Shown: piece after piece, positions 43,955 to 53,194 of the stretch
How positions within the stretch are numbered: position 1 is the stretch's first letter
How the letters are laid out: each line of letters starts with the position of its first letter
Source: Steroidobacter denitrificans
GTDB lineage: Bacteria > Pseudomonadota > Gammaproteobacteria > Steroidobacterales > Steroidobacteraceae
Direction: 5' to 3'
Length of the DNA: 64,000 nucleotides
NCBI RefSeq assembly: GCF_001579945.1
Contig: NZ_CP011971.1
Coordinates: forward strand, 434,001 to 498,000
Notes under the pieces: model-generated
The model's input: only the letters and a program-made list of their open reading frames with translations
Databases searched by the model: none
What the model was told of the DNA's origin: nothing
Translations under genes and position numbers: made by a program

Positions 43955-44476
43955 GTGCATCCGGAACTTCCGATCGAATGCCGGTGTTGGCATCGACATG
44001 AGCGGTTTCAGCTGGCGTTCGCCCGCCAGGCGATGGAAGTGCTGCCGCGCCGCGAGGATACGGCCTTCGCCGCGGGCGCCCGCGGCCTCACCCTGCTGGC
44101 GGAAACCGAGATGGCGCTGGAGCGGCCGCTGCGGGTACTTCGGGAAGTCTATGGCAACGCTCTCGGGATCGATCCGCCGGCCATCCGCTATCGTCACGGG
44201 GCCGAGATCGAGGAGCCGCACATGGGATTGCGCGTATTGTGCGCGCCGCAGTATTTCGATGCGGTGCGTCGGGATCTGTATCTACGGACGGCCTCGATCA
44301 TGGATGCCGAAGTCAATCGCAGCTTCGGTATCGTACGGGCCACAGGCCCTCAGGTGGCGTTGTTCGGGTTTCCCGATCGGCTGATACAGTTGACGCAGGG
44401 GCAGGGAAAGCTGGTGATGTGGCTGAGTCACTATGCGCCGGTCCAGGAGCCGCCACCCGGCGGAAGCGCCGCATAG
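43955..44476 (+). CDS. Stand-alone EF-G C-terminal-domain-like protein
   Basis: 173 residues from GTG at 43955, which has AGGAGG about six bases upstream. The second half reads like EF-G domain V: EPHMGLRVLCAPQYFDAV (EP..RVEV..PEEY..DV pattern), then DLYLRTASIMDAE, FGFPDRLIQLTQGQGKLVMW and LSHYAPV at the end. The first half (LAETEMALERPLRVLREVYG) resembles the domain IV/V junction. No GTPase domain is present. The neighbours (Rnk-like and TetR) do not explain it. It could be a degraded EF-G paralogue or a translation-linked protein. Confidence 0.75.
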   Translation: MHPELPIECRCWHRHERFQLAFARQAMEVLPRREDTAFAAGARGLTLLAETEMALERPLRVLREVYGNALGIDPPAIRYRHGAEIEEPHMGLRVLCAPQYFDAVRRDLYLRTASIMDAEVNRSFGIVRATGPQVALFGFPDRLIQLTQGQGKLVMWLSHYAPVQEPPPGGSAA

Positions 44477-44480
44477 GGTC

Positions 44481-45131
44481 TCAGCGCGGCTGCAGCCCCA
44501 GCTCGAATAGATCCATGAATCGGCGGGCGATCTCGTCCGCGGTCAGGGAATCGCCGCTCTTATACCAGTAGGCGATCCAGTTCATGGCCCCGGCGAGTGC
44601 GAATGCGGTGATCTTCGTGTCGCAGGGCCGAATCGATCCATCGGCGATGCCTTCCTGGAGAAGCCGCCGGATTCCCTGGTCGATTTTGGACTTCAGCTGC
44701 TTCACCTTCTGGCTCATGGCGGGGCTGAGATCCTGGTTTTCCGCCTGAACCATGCACCAGCCGAAGTCCGAGGTCAGGGCTTCGGCGTAGCGGGTCATGA
44801 CATAAGCCAGGCGTTCGCGCGCGCTGCCGGCCGAACTGCATACCTCCTCGAATCCAGCCATGATCAGCCCCAGGCCGGTACGAAAGCATTCGAACAGCAA
44901 TTGCTCCTTGTTGGCGACGTAGTGATACACAGTGGGCTTGGTCACGCTGAGTTCGCGTGCGATATCGTCCAGCGAAGTGTTGTGATAGCCGCGCTGTCGG
45001 AAGGCGCGGGCGGCGGTCAGGATGACGGCCTCGCGCTTGCGCTCGCGGTCGCGCGCGCGCGCATCCACGGAATCCCACAAATCCCGGCCGCTCGGCGCCT
45101 CCTGGGAGTTTTTGCCGGTTCGTGCATCCAT
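44481..45131 (-). CDS. TetR-family transcriptional regulator
   Basis: About 216 residues. Classic TetR N-terminal helix-turn-helix (ILTAARAFRQRGYHNTSLDD then LSVTKPTVYHYVANKEQLLF) and a helical ligand domain (AFALAGAMNWIAYWYKSG). Resembles TetR regulators of acyl-CoA pathways (PsrA/FadR-like). GGGAG lies nine bases before ATG 45131; ATG 45137 is closer and possible. Divergent from icmF, with an inverted repeat near the icmF promoter, so it likely represses that gene in the absence of an acyl-CoA ligand. Confidence 0.88.
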   Translation of the reverse strand: MDARTGKNSQEAPSGRDLWDSVDARARDRERKREAVILTAARAFRQRGYHNTSLDDIARELSVTKPTVYHYVANKEQLLFECFRTGLGLIMAGFEEVCSSAGSARERLAYVMTRYAEALTSDFGWCMVQAENQDLSPAMSQKVKQLKSKIDQGIRRLLQEGIADGSIRPCDTKITAFALAGAMNWIAYWYKSGDSLTADEIARRFMDLFELGLQPR

Positions 45132-45354
45132 CGCCATATGCTCCCGAAAATGTGCATATCCGTGTCCGCCCGGGCTTGCGTGGGCGCAAACCGTGGGCGC
45201 AAACGAGACTCTTCGGCTTGGAGCCGATCCATTCCGAGGTCGTAGAACCCGCTGCAGGTACGAGGGGTTCAGCGCCATCATAGTCCGTGGCTCCCGGATT
45301 CGTGCTGCGCCGCCGTCCGGTCCGGGATCCGCGACCATCACTAGCGGATTTCAA

Positions 45355-45388
45355 CCAGTATACCCATAAGTATAGTCATGTATACTGG
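45355..45388. promoter_or_regulatory. Probable TetR operator / icmF promoter
   Basis: Inverted repeat CCAGTATAC (45355-45363) and GTATACTGG (45380-45388) with 16-base spacer, within an AT-rich stretch with extra TATAGT/TATAC elements that can act as -10 boxes. It lies about 100 bases before the icmF start and 220 before the TetR start. Operator role is inference from position and symmetry. Confidence 0.6.
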
Positions 45389-45489
45389 AGGGTATAGTCT
45401 AGGATCTGTCGCCGCCGTACCGGGTGAAGCCGGTGTCGGCGGTAATGGCTCGGGAGGCGGCGCATGAAACGGAGCGTGGTGGAGGGGTG

Positions 45490-48400
45490 ATGAGCGGGCA
45501 ATCGGTCTCTTCGGAATCTGGTGAACGGGCGGCCGGTCCGGCATCGCAGCGGCCGCTGCGTTTCGTCAGTGCGGCCTCCCTGTTCGATGGGCACGATGCG
45601 GCAATCAACATGATCCGCCGCCTGCTGCAGGCGCATGGCGCGGAGGTCGTCCATCTAGGCCACAACCGCAGCGTGGCGGATATCGTTCGCGCCGCCATCC
45701 AGGAAGATGCCGATGGAGTGGCCGTTTCCTCCTACCAGGGCGGACATAACGAATATTTCGCCTATATGGTGGACATGCTGCGCGAGTTGGGTGCGGAACA
45801 CATTCGCGTGGTCGTCGGCGGCGGCGGCACGATCGCGCCGCACGAAATCGAGATGCTGCAGCGGCATGGAGTCGAAAGGATCTACACACCGGAGGATGGG
45901 CGCCGCAGCGGTCTGGATGGCATGATCGAGGATGTCCTGGCGCGTGTGCGTGCCGCCAAACGCCCTGCATTCGCCTTCGCGCCGGTCAGCGCTCGCGAGC
46001 ACGGCCGGCTGGCGCGCACGGTGTCGGCGCTGGAGGAGGCGCCGGAAGGAAAGATCGCGGATACGATTCGGCGCGCAGTCGCCAAGATGAAGCATCGAGC
46101 GCCGGTGATCGGTCTGACCGGCACGGGGGGGGCCGGTAAATCGAGCCTCAACGACGAGCTGCTACAGCGTTTCGTGCGTAATTTTCCCGATCGCCAGATC
46201 GCGGTCGTGGCGATGGATCCGACCCGGCGGCGCTCAGGCGGCGCACTGCTCGGCGACCGCATTCGTATGAATGCGCTGGCGGCCGAGAATATTTTCATGC
46301 GCTCCCTGGCGACACGCCGTCAGAATCTGGCGACCAGCGCGGTTCTGAAGGACATGGTCGGTCTGTTGCAACTGGCGAACTTCGATCTGATCATCGTCGA
46401 GACGGCGGGCATCGGACAGTCGGACTCCGAGATCGCCGACCTGGTCGATCTGTCCATCTATGTGATGACCAGCGAATATGGCGCCGCCAGCCAGCTCGAG
46501 AAGATCGACATGCTGGACTATGCCGACATGATCGTGCTGAACAAGTTCGAGAAGCGCGGTGCCGAGGATGCCTTGCGTGACGTTCGCAAGCAGTGGCGGC
46601 GCAATCATCAGGAACAGGCCGGCCGGCCGGATGCGGAGGTTCCGGTCTTTCCGACGATCGCAAGCCGCTTCAACGATCCCGGCGTGAATCATTTGTTCGC
46701 CCGGATCTGCAAGGCACTCGATGAGATGGCGGCCGCCGCGGCAGAGGGGATGCAGGCCGGGCCGGCCGGCCGGAATATCTGGGTACCCTCGATCGTCGGA
46801 CCGGAGGAATTCTCCTCGCGGGAGCCGCTCATTCCGGGCGAACGTATACGCTATCTGGCGGAGATTGCCGCGAACGGCCGCAGGGCGCATGCCGATGCAC
46901 GTTCGGCGGCTGCCGCGGCACGTACCGCGTATGGGCTATATACGGGACTGCGAGCCTTGCACGATGCCGCTCTGCCGGCAGCGCTGGAGCGTTATCCGCA
47001 GGCTGCATTGAGCGACGACGGTGTCGATGAGACGCGCCGCCAACTGCGTGTCGCCTACAACACAGCGCTGGATTCGATCGGCACGCAGGGCGTCGAGGAG
47101 CTGAAGCGTTGGCCGCAACGGGTGAAGGAGATCACCCAGGCCCAGTATTCCTACAAGGTGCGCGAGCGGTTGGTTACGGGCGAGAACTATACGCTCAGCC
47201 TCAGCGGCAATTCCATTGCCAAGCTGGCGGCGCCGAAGACCGATGAATGGGGCGAAATCCTCGAGTTCATCCTGACCGAGAATCTGCCGGGCAGCTATCC
47301 GTATACCGGCGGCGTGTATCCGTACCGCCGCGAGGAAGAGGATCCGATCCGCATGTTCGCCGGAGAGGGCGAGCCGGAGCGCACGAACCGGCGCTTTCAT
47401 TACCTGGCGGGCGGGCATGGCGCCACCCGGCTGTCCACGGCGTTCGATTCGACCACCTTGTATGGCGAGGATCCGGATCCGCGTCCGGACATCTACGGCC
47501 GCACCGGCAACTCCGGCGTGTCGATCGCAACGCTGGATGACATGAAGAAGCTGTATTCCGGCTTCGATCTGTGTGCGCCGCTGACGTCGGTGTCGATGAC
47601 GATCAACGGCCCTGCGCCCATGCTGCTGGCGATGTTCATGAATGCCGCGATCGATCAGCGTGTCGAACGATTCCTGCACGAGCAATCACGCTGGGACCGG
47701 GCAACAAAACGGATCGATGAACTGCACGCGAAAATCCGCGGCGCCGGGCATGTCGTACCAACCTATCGCGGCGAACTGCCGGCCGGACATGATGGTTCGG
47801 GTCTTGCATTGCTGGGGCTTACCGCGGAGGACCTGGTCTGTCCCGAGATTCTCACGCCGGAAGAGTACGCACGCCTGAGTGCCGAGGCCATGTCGCTGGT
47901 GCGCGGCACGGTGCAGGCGGATATTCTCAAGGAGGATCAAGCACAGAATACCTGCATCTTTTCGACCGAGTTTGCGCTGCGCATGATGGGTGACGTGCAG
48001 CAGTATTTCATCGAGAACAAGGTCCGGAATTTCTACTCGGTCTCCATCTCCGGCTATCACATCGCGGAAGCCGGCGCCAACCCGATCAGTCAGCTGGCGT
48101 TCACGCTGGCGAACGGATTCACGATCGTCGAGTATTATCTGGCGCGCGGCATGCGTATCGACGATTTCGCCCCTAATCTGTCGTTCTTTTTCTCCAATGG
48201 CATGGATCCGGAGTATGCCGTGATCGGCCGGGTGGCGCGGCGCATCTGGGCGCGCGCCATGCGCGATCTATACAAGGCGGGGCCGCGCAGCCAGATGCTC
48301 AAATACCATGTGCAGACTTCCGGACGTTCGCTGCACGCCCAGGAGATCCAGTTCAACGACATCCGTACGACGCTGCAGGCGATGTACGCACTGTTCGACA

Positions 48401-49005
48401 ACTGCAATTCGCTGCATACCAATGCCTACGACGAGGCGTTGACGACGCCGACCGAGGAAAGTGTGCGCCGTGCGGTCGCCATCCAGCTGATCATCAATCG
48501 CGAGTTGGGATTGAACAAGAACCAGAATCCCTGGCAGGGTTCCTACTTCCTGGAGCAGTTGACCGACCTGGTCGAGGCGGCCGTATACAAGGAGTTCGAG
48601 TCCATTTCCGAACGCGGCGGCGTGCTCGGCGCCATGGAGACGATGTATCAGCGCGGCAAGATCCAGGAGGAGAGCATGCATTATGAGCGCATGAAGCACG
48701 ACGGATCCCTGCCCATCATCGGTGTGAATACCTTCCTGTCGCAGGCGGACCAGCAGGCGGCGCAGCAGGACATCTTGCTGATTCGTTCCACGGAGGAGGA
48801 AAAGCAGGCGCAGGTGGATGCGGTAAAAGCGTTCCAGACGCGCAATGCGCAGCGTGCACCGGCGGCACTCCAGGAACTGCAGCAAGCTGCAACTTCAGGA
48901 GGAAACATTTTTTCGACCCTGGTTCGTACCGTCCGCCATTGCTCCCTGGGGCAGATATCACGGGCGCTATACGATGTCGGCGGCCAGTATCGGCGCAGTG
49001 TCTGA
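45490..49005 (+). CDS. icmF: Fused isobutyryl-CoA mutase IcmF (B12-dependent)
   Basis: About 1171 residues in the IcmF order. A B12-binding domain (residues about 27-160; DGHDAA near 33, with the Co-ligating His) comes first. Next is a MeaI-type G-protein chaperone domain (P-loop TGTGGAGKSS near 210; VETAGIGQSDSEIADL) and then the substrate-binding TIM barrel (about 500-1150) with NSGVSIATLDDM and the SISGYHIAEAG block. It interconverts isobutyryl-CoA and butyryl-CoA using adenosylcobalamin. GGAGGGG immediately precedes ATG 45490. With Bkd and the following acyl-CoA dehydrogenase it completes valine or branched fatty acid breakdown. Confidence 0.95.
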   Translation: MSGQSVSSESGERAAGPASQRPLRFVSAASLFDGHDAAINMIRRLLQAHGAEVVHLGHNRSVADIVRAAIQEDADGVAVSSYQGGHNEYFAYMVDMLRELGAEHIRVVVGGGGTIAPHEIEMLQRHGVERIYTPEDGRRSGLDGMIEDVLARVRAAKRPAFAFAPVSAREHGRLARTVSALEEAPEGKIADTIRRAVAKMKHRAPVIGLTGTGGAGKSSLNDELLQRFVRNFPDRQIAVVAMDPTRRRSGGALLGDRIRMNALAAENIFMRSLATRRQNLATSAVLKDMVGLLQLANFDLIIVETAGIGQSDSEIADLVDLSIYVMTSEYGAASQLEKIDMLDYADMIVLNKFEKRGAEDALRDVRKQWRRNHQEQAGRPDAEVPVFPTIASRFNDPGVNHLFARICKALDEMAAAAAEGMQAGPAGRNIWVPSIVGPEEFSSREPLIPGERIRYLAEIAANGRRAHADARSAAAAARTAYGLYTGLRALHDAALPAALERYPQAALSDDGVDETRRQLRVAYNTALDSIGTQGVEELKRWPQRVKEITQAQYSYKVRERLVTGENYTLSLSGNSIAKLAAPKTDEWGEILEFILTENLPGSYPYTGGVYPYRREEEDPIRMFAGEGEPERTNRRFHYLAGGHGATRLSTAFDSTTLYGEDPDPRPDIYGRTGNSGVSIATLDDMKKLYSGFDLCAPLTSVSMTINGPAPMLLAMFMNAAIDQRVERFLHEQSRWDRATKRIDELHAKIRGAGHVVPTYRGELPAGHDGSGLALLGLTAEDLVCPEILTPEEYARLSAEAMSLVRGTVQADILKEDQAQNTCIFSTEFALRMMGDVQQYFIENKVRNFYSVSISGYHIAEAGANPISQLAFTLANGFTIVEYYLARGMRIDDFAPNLSFFFSNGMDPEYAVIGRVARRIWARAMRDLYKAGPRSQMLKYHVQTSGRSLHAQEIQFNDIRTTLQAMYALFDNCNSLHTNAYDEALTTPTEESVRRAVAIQLIINRELGLNKNQNPWQGSYFLEQLTDLVEAAVYKEFESISERGGVLGAMETMYQRGKIQEESMHYERMKHDGSLPIIGVNTFLSQADQQAAQQDILLIRSTEEEKQAQVDAVKAFQTRNAQRAPAALQELQQAATSGGNIFSTLVRTVRHCSLGQISRALYDVGGQYRRSV

Positions 49006-49106
49006 TCAGCGGCGATTTTCGGTGCGTACGAGCCGCGGCTTCGAATACCTGTGCCGCGCTCGGCATCGCTGTCGATAATCACGGAACTTAACCCATCGGG
49101 TGTCCC

Positions 49107-50885
49107 ATGTACCACGCTCCATTGAAGGAACTCGGCTTTGTCCTGCACCAGCTCATCGACGACGGTCAGCTCGAGGGATTGCCCGGACTGGCGGAGTATT
49201 CGCCGGAGTTTGCCGACTCGGTGTTGCAGGAGGCAGCGAAATTCGCCGAGCAGGTGCTGGATCCCATCAACGTTCTCGGCGATCAGGAGGGAGCGAAATG
49301 GACGCCCGACGGGGTGCGGATGCCGCCGGCGTTCAAGGAGGCTTATCGGCAATTCGTCGCCGGCGGCTGGCCGCAGTTGCGAGCGACGCAGGAATACGGG
49401 GGCCAGGGCGCACCCACGGTGCTGGGAACGGCGGTGGAGGAATTGTGGGGCTCGGCGAATCTGGCATTCAAGCTGTGCCCGATGCTGACCCAGGCGGTAA
49501 TCGAGGCGATTCACCGCTGCGGTACGTCCCGGCAGAAGGATCTCTACCTGCCTAGGCTCATCAGGGGCGAATGGACGGGTACCATGAATTTGACCGAGCC
49601 GCAGGCGGGCAGCGATCTGGGAGCGATCCGGATGCGCGCCATTCCCGAGGGCGATTCCTTCCGGCTGCATGGGCAAAAAATCTTTATCACCTATGGGGAG
49701 CACGACTACACACCGAACATCATTCATATGGTACTGGCGCGTATCGAGGGTGCTCCTGCCGGCATCAAAGGGATTTCCATGTTCATCGTGCCGAGGGTGC
49801 TGGTCGGCGCGGATGGCAGCCTGGGGGAGCCCAACGATGTGCGCTGTGTGTCCATCGAGCACAAGCTCGGCATCCATAGCAGCCCGACCTGCGTCTTGTC
49901 CTATGGCGAGAAGGCCGGCGCGGTCGGCTATCTGGTCGGTGAACCCAATCGTGGTCTGGAATACATGTTCATCATGATGAACGCCGCACGTCTTTCGGTC
50001 GGTCTGGAAGGTTATGCCTTGTCCGAACGGGCTTATCAGCATGCGCTGGCGTATGCGCGTGAACGAGTGCAGGGCCGTCCGGCGCAGGCAACCGCGCCCG
50101 TCCGGGACAAACCCTTGCCGATCGTTTTTCATGCCGATATCAAGCGCATGCTGTTGGCGATGAAATCGCAGACGGAAGCTGCACGTGCCGTCGCCTTGTA
50201 CGGTGCTCTGCAGCTTGATCTGGGCCGATATCATCCCGATGCGGCGACCCGCGCGGCAGCACAGGCGCGCGGCGACCTGCTGATTCCGATCATCAAGGCC
50301 TGGGCCACCGAGATGGGTGTGCAGAGCGCCTCGCTGGGCGTGCAGGTGCACGGCGGGATGGGCTTCATCGAGGAAACCGGCGCCGCGCAGTACTATCGGG
50401 ACGTACGTATCACCACGATCTATGAAGGCACGACGGGTATCCAGGCCAACGATCTGGTGGGGCGCAAGGTCGGCCGGGACGGCGGTACGGCGATGGGCGC
50501 GCTCATTGCGGACATGCTCGAGGAACTGCGCCGGGAGGCGCCGAGCGATTCAGCCGGCGACCGGTCCGCCGCGCTTGCGGCGGTTGAACTGCTCAAGGAG
50601 GCGACGGCGAAAGTGCTGGAGTTCACCGGGCGTGGTCCGGAGCACGTCCAGGCGATCGCCGTGCCCTACCTGATGCTGAGCGGGTATGCGATCGGTGCCT
50701 GGCTGATGGCGCGGGCGCAAAGTCAGGCAGCCGGCCGAATCGATGAGGATCGCGGGTTCTACTCCGGCAAGTTGCAGACGACGCGGTTTTTCCTGCAGCA
50801 CGCGCTACATGAGGTGCGCGCCCAGGCGGCGATCGTGACCGGCGGCGGCGGCGCCGTCGTGGAAGCCGATCCCGATCTATTCTAG
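49107..50885 (+). CDS. Acyl-CoA dehydrogenase (large FadE/DmdC-type)
   Basis: 592 residues, about 200 longer than short-chain enzymes, with the extra C-terminal helical domain of the DmdC/large-ACAD group. FAD-binding and active-site blocks: LTEPQAGSDLGAI, GQKIFITYGEHD, GVQVHGGMGFIEE, and the catalytic-Glu strand TIYEGTTGIQANDL. It introduces the alpha-beta double bond in acyl-CoA; substrate could be butyryl/isobutyryl-CoA given the IcmF context. Its start follows icmF by 101 bases in the same direction. Its 3' end overlaps the following minus-strand gene by 9 bases (50877-50885). Confidence 0.9.
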   Translation: MYHAPLKELGFVLHQLIDDGQLEGLPGLAEYSPEFADSVLQEAAKFAEQVLDPINVLGDQEGAKWTPDGVRMPPAFKEAYRQFVAGGWPQLRATQEYGGQGAPTVLGTAVEELWGSANLAFKLCPMLTQAVIEAIHRCGTSRQKDLYLPRLIRGEWTGTMNLTEPQAGSDLGAIRMRAIPEGDSFRLHGQKIFITYGEHDYTPNIIHMVLARIEGAPAGIKGISMFIVPRVLVGADGSLGEPNDVRCVSIEHKLGIHSSPTCVLSYGEKAGAVGYLVGEPNRGLEYMFIMMNAARLSVGLEGYALSERAYQHALAYARERVQGRPAQATAPVRDKPLPIVFHADIKRMLLAMKSQTEAARAVALYGALQLDLGRYHPDAATRAAAQARGDLLIPIIKAWATEMGVQSASLGVQVHGGMGFIEETGAAQYYRDVRITTIYEGTTGIQANDLVGRKVGRDGGTAMGALIADMLEELRREAPSDSAGDRSAALAAVELLKEATAKVLEFTGRGPEHVQAIAVPYLMLSGYAIGAWLMARAQSQAAGRIDEDRGFYSGKLQTTRFFLQHALHEVRAQAAIVTGGGGAVVEADPDLF

Positions 50886-51884
50886 CCGGATTGCCGTTTC
50901 GCCTGCCTGCGCTTCGGTCGTATCCCGGACGGCTTCACTCTGGACGTGCTGAATCTCATCGGCCGTCCGTTCGCCCACGCCGCGGCGCCGGCGCTCTGAC
51001 TCGCCCAGCAGCTCCAGGGCTGTCGGCGCGTTCCCATCGTGCGCAAGGACGACAGAGCCGATACTCAGCTGCATCGCACCTGATGCGCCGGCCCCCTGAG
51101 AGGGCGCAAAGGCGTTGCGGATGCCTTGTGTCACCGCCATGACTTCAGCGGCGTCGGATTCAGGCAGCACAATCGCCAGTCTGTACAGGTTGAGCACGGC
51201 AGGTAGACGTGCCACCCAATGCAAACCCGCGCGGATGGAGCCGCGGACGGCGGTCAGCAGCGCGGCAGAGGCTGCGGTCTGGCCGCTCAGCGTACCGCCG
51301 GGGGAGGCGTCGGACTCGATACAGGCGCTGATCACGGTGAGCGGTGTGCGCCGGCGTGCTGCCAGCGCAATTTCCGCGTGCAGCCGGCCGATGAGATGGC
51401 GCGCCGTATGTGCTCCGCTATTCAAGTCGATGATCATCAGACCGTTGCCGCGAGCGGTCGCCGTCGACTGGCGGCGTCGGATTGCAGCAAATCCGGTGTT
51501 CACCCGAGCAATCAGTTCGGCATCGAGACTGTGGCGGGGCAGATAGTGATCCACGCCGGCACAGTAGCCGGCTTCATGCTCGTGTGTCGTCGTACCGTCC
51601 GCGGAGAGCATGATGACGTACACGGGGGCGATGGCGATGGCGCGTACGCGCTGTACCAGTTCGATGCCGTCGATGACCGGAATGTGCCGATTCGTGAGCA
51701 GCACCGGAAACCATTGGCGCATCGACAGCGCAAGCGCCTCCTCGCCGTCCGCGGCCGCCACGGCTTCGATGTTAGCCGCCTTGAGCAGACTCAAGGCAGT
51801 CTCGCGCATCGATGCATCTTCATCGATAATCATGACGCGGCGAGGGGCTCTCGGTTCATGGCTTGCGGACACGGGATCTCCCAT
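50877..51884 (-). CDS. Receiver-type protein lacking phospho-acceptor Asp, with degenerate GGDEF-like domain
   Basis: 335 residues. A CheY-like receiver domain (MIIDEDASMRET ... IPVIDGIELV ... VIMLSADGTTTHE) in which the phosphorylated Asp is replaced by Asn65 (VLLTNRHIP). The second half resembles a GGDEF domain (GLMIIDLNSGAHTARHLIGR, ARLPAVLNLYRLAIVLPESDA), but the active-site GGDEF motif is gone. It therefore probably signals by protein interaction. No kinase partner is adjacent. Its stop overlaps the end of the acyl-CoA dehydrogenase gene. Confidence 0.8.
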   Translation of the reverse strand: MGDPVSASHEPRAPRRVMIIDEDASMRETALSLLKAANIEAVAAADGEEALALSMRQWFPVLLTNRHIPVIDGIELVQRVRAIAIAPVYVIMLSADGTTTHEHEAGYCAGVDHYLPRHSLDAELIARVNTGFAAIRRRQSTATARGNGLMIIDLNSGAHTARHLIGRLHAEIALAARRRTPLTVISACIESDASPGGTLSGQTAASAALLTAVRGSIRAGLHWVARLPAVLNLYRLAIVLPESDAAEVMAVTQGIRNAFAPSQGAGASGAMQLSIGSVVLAHDGNAPTALELLGESERRRRGVGERTADEIQHVQSEAVRDTTEAQAGETAIRLE

Positions 51885-52005
51885 CAGGGTCGGTCAATCA
51901 GCTCAATCACTCGGATCGATCATTGAAATTTAAATCGAGTCATTGTAACGCGAATCCACCGGGGACATCGTGCGCCGGTGCGGGTTGGCGCGCACCGAGG
52001 AACAT

Positions 52006-53088
52006 TTGAGCTTGCGGATCTTCAAGCCGGATGGCTATCTACTGGCGCTGCTTGGGGCGATCGTGCTTGCCCTGATGTGGCCAGCACCCGGTGCCAGCGG
52101 TGGACTGTTGCACCTGGAACGAATGAATCAGATCGGGATCGCCTTGATCTTTTTTCTGCATGGCGCCGTATTGTCACCGCAGACCCTGCGGGCAGAGTCG
52201 GGGCGCTGGCGCGTGCACATGTTGATCCAGAGCATCACTTTTCTGATTTTTCCTGCGATCTGTTTCGTGGTCTACTGGTGCGGTGCGTCCTGGCTGCCGT
52301 ATGAAACCCGGCTCGGGATTTTTTTTCTGGGCGTTCTATCCTCAACGATCTCCTCCTCGATCGCGATGACCGCGATCGCCTTGGGTAATGTTCCGATCGC
52401 GATATTCAATGCGACTTTGTCCGGTCTGCTCGGCTTGTTCGTAACGCCGTTTTTCATGGCTCTGCTCATGACGTTGCCCGGTGCCGGGTCCGACGTGGCA
52501 GCGGGATTGTCCTTCGGGCTGACGTTGCATCCCGAGGATCCGGCTGGTGCCGGACATGCCGCTACCATGGCGGATGCGTTCGTGCGTATCCTCAGACTGC
52601 TGTTGCTTCCCTTGTTGGCGGGCCAGCTGTTTCATCCCTTGATCGGCAGATGGCTGCAAGCACGCAAGCGTACGACGGGCCTGTTCGAACGTACCGTGAT
52701 CGTGCTCATCGTGCTGAACGCATTCTCCAACGCGACGGCCGGCGGTCTTTGGTCGCAATACAGCCTGATACTGATGCTGAGCATCGGCATGATTGTCGTG
52801 TTGCTGCTGTTCGCGATCCTGGCTCTTTGCAAGTGGATCAGCCGACTGGCGGGGCTGTCGCGCACCGATGAGGCGGCGTTCGTTTTCTGCGGTTCGACAA
52901 AGAGTCTTGCGAATGCGGCGCCCATGGCGCAGATCATGTTCGGCGCCAGCCCCATGGGCGGGATGATCCTTCTGCCCATCGTGCTGTACCACCAGCTGCA
53001 GCTTGTCGTCATCGCGATCATGGCAAGATCCTATGCGCGTGCCGCATTGCTGGAGCCGGCATCCGCCCGGGTGGCCTCGGGCAGATAG
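52006..53088 (+). CDS. YfeH-like putative sodium-dependent transporter (SBF-like)
   Basis: About 360 residues with roughly ten hydrophobic segments. Matches the SBF-like family of YfeH: NQIGIALIFFLHGAVLSPQT, GVLSSTISSSIAMTAIA, and FVFCGSTKSLANAAPMAQIM. Related to bile acid:sodium symporters, but substrates of the YfeH branch are unknown. Start is TTG 52006 (GAGG five bases upstream, N-terminus aligns with YfeH); GTG 51970 is in frame and possible. No operon partners. Confidence 0.85.
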   Translation: MSLRIFKPDGYLLALLGAIVLALMWPAPGASGGLLHLERMNQIGIALIFFLHGAVLSPQTLRAESGRWRVHMLIQSITFLIFPAICFVVYWCGASWLPYETRLGIFFLGVLSSTISSSIAMTAIALGNVPIAIFNATLSGLLGLFVTPFFMALLMTLPGAGSDVAAGLSFGLTLHPEDPAGAGHAATMADAFVRILRLLLLPLLAGQLFHPLIGRWLQARKRTTGLFERTVIVLIVLNAFSNATAGGLWSQYSLILMLSIGMIVVLLLFAILALCKWISRLAGLSRTDEAAFVFCGSTKSLANAAPMAQIMFGASPMGGMILLPIVLYHQLQLVVIAIMARSYARAALLEPASARVASGR

Positions 53089-53194
53089 CGCAGGAGCCCA
53101 CGGTGCCGCAGGCGGTCCGACGTGGTTGAGGACAGCCTCGCCGGACAGCTCGGGTTATGGCGTCTTCGCCGGCGAATCGTGCCCGCCTGCGGAT

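Noticed and set aside
48681-50351. 556-residue minus-strand frame
   Set aside because: Antisense to icmF and the acyl-CoA dehydrogenase.
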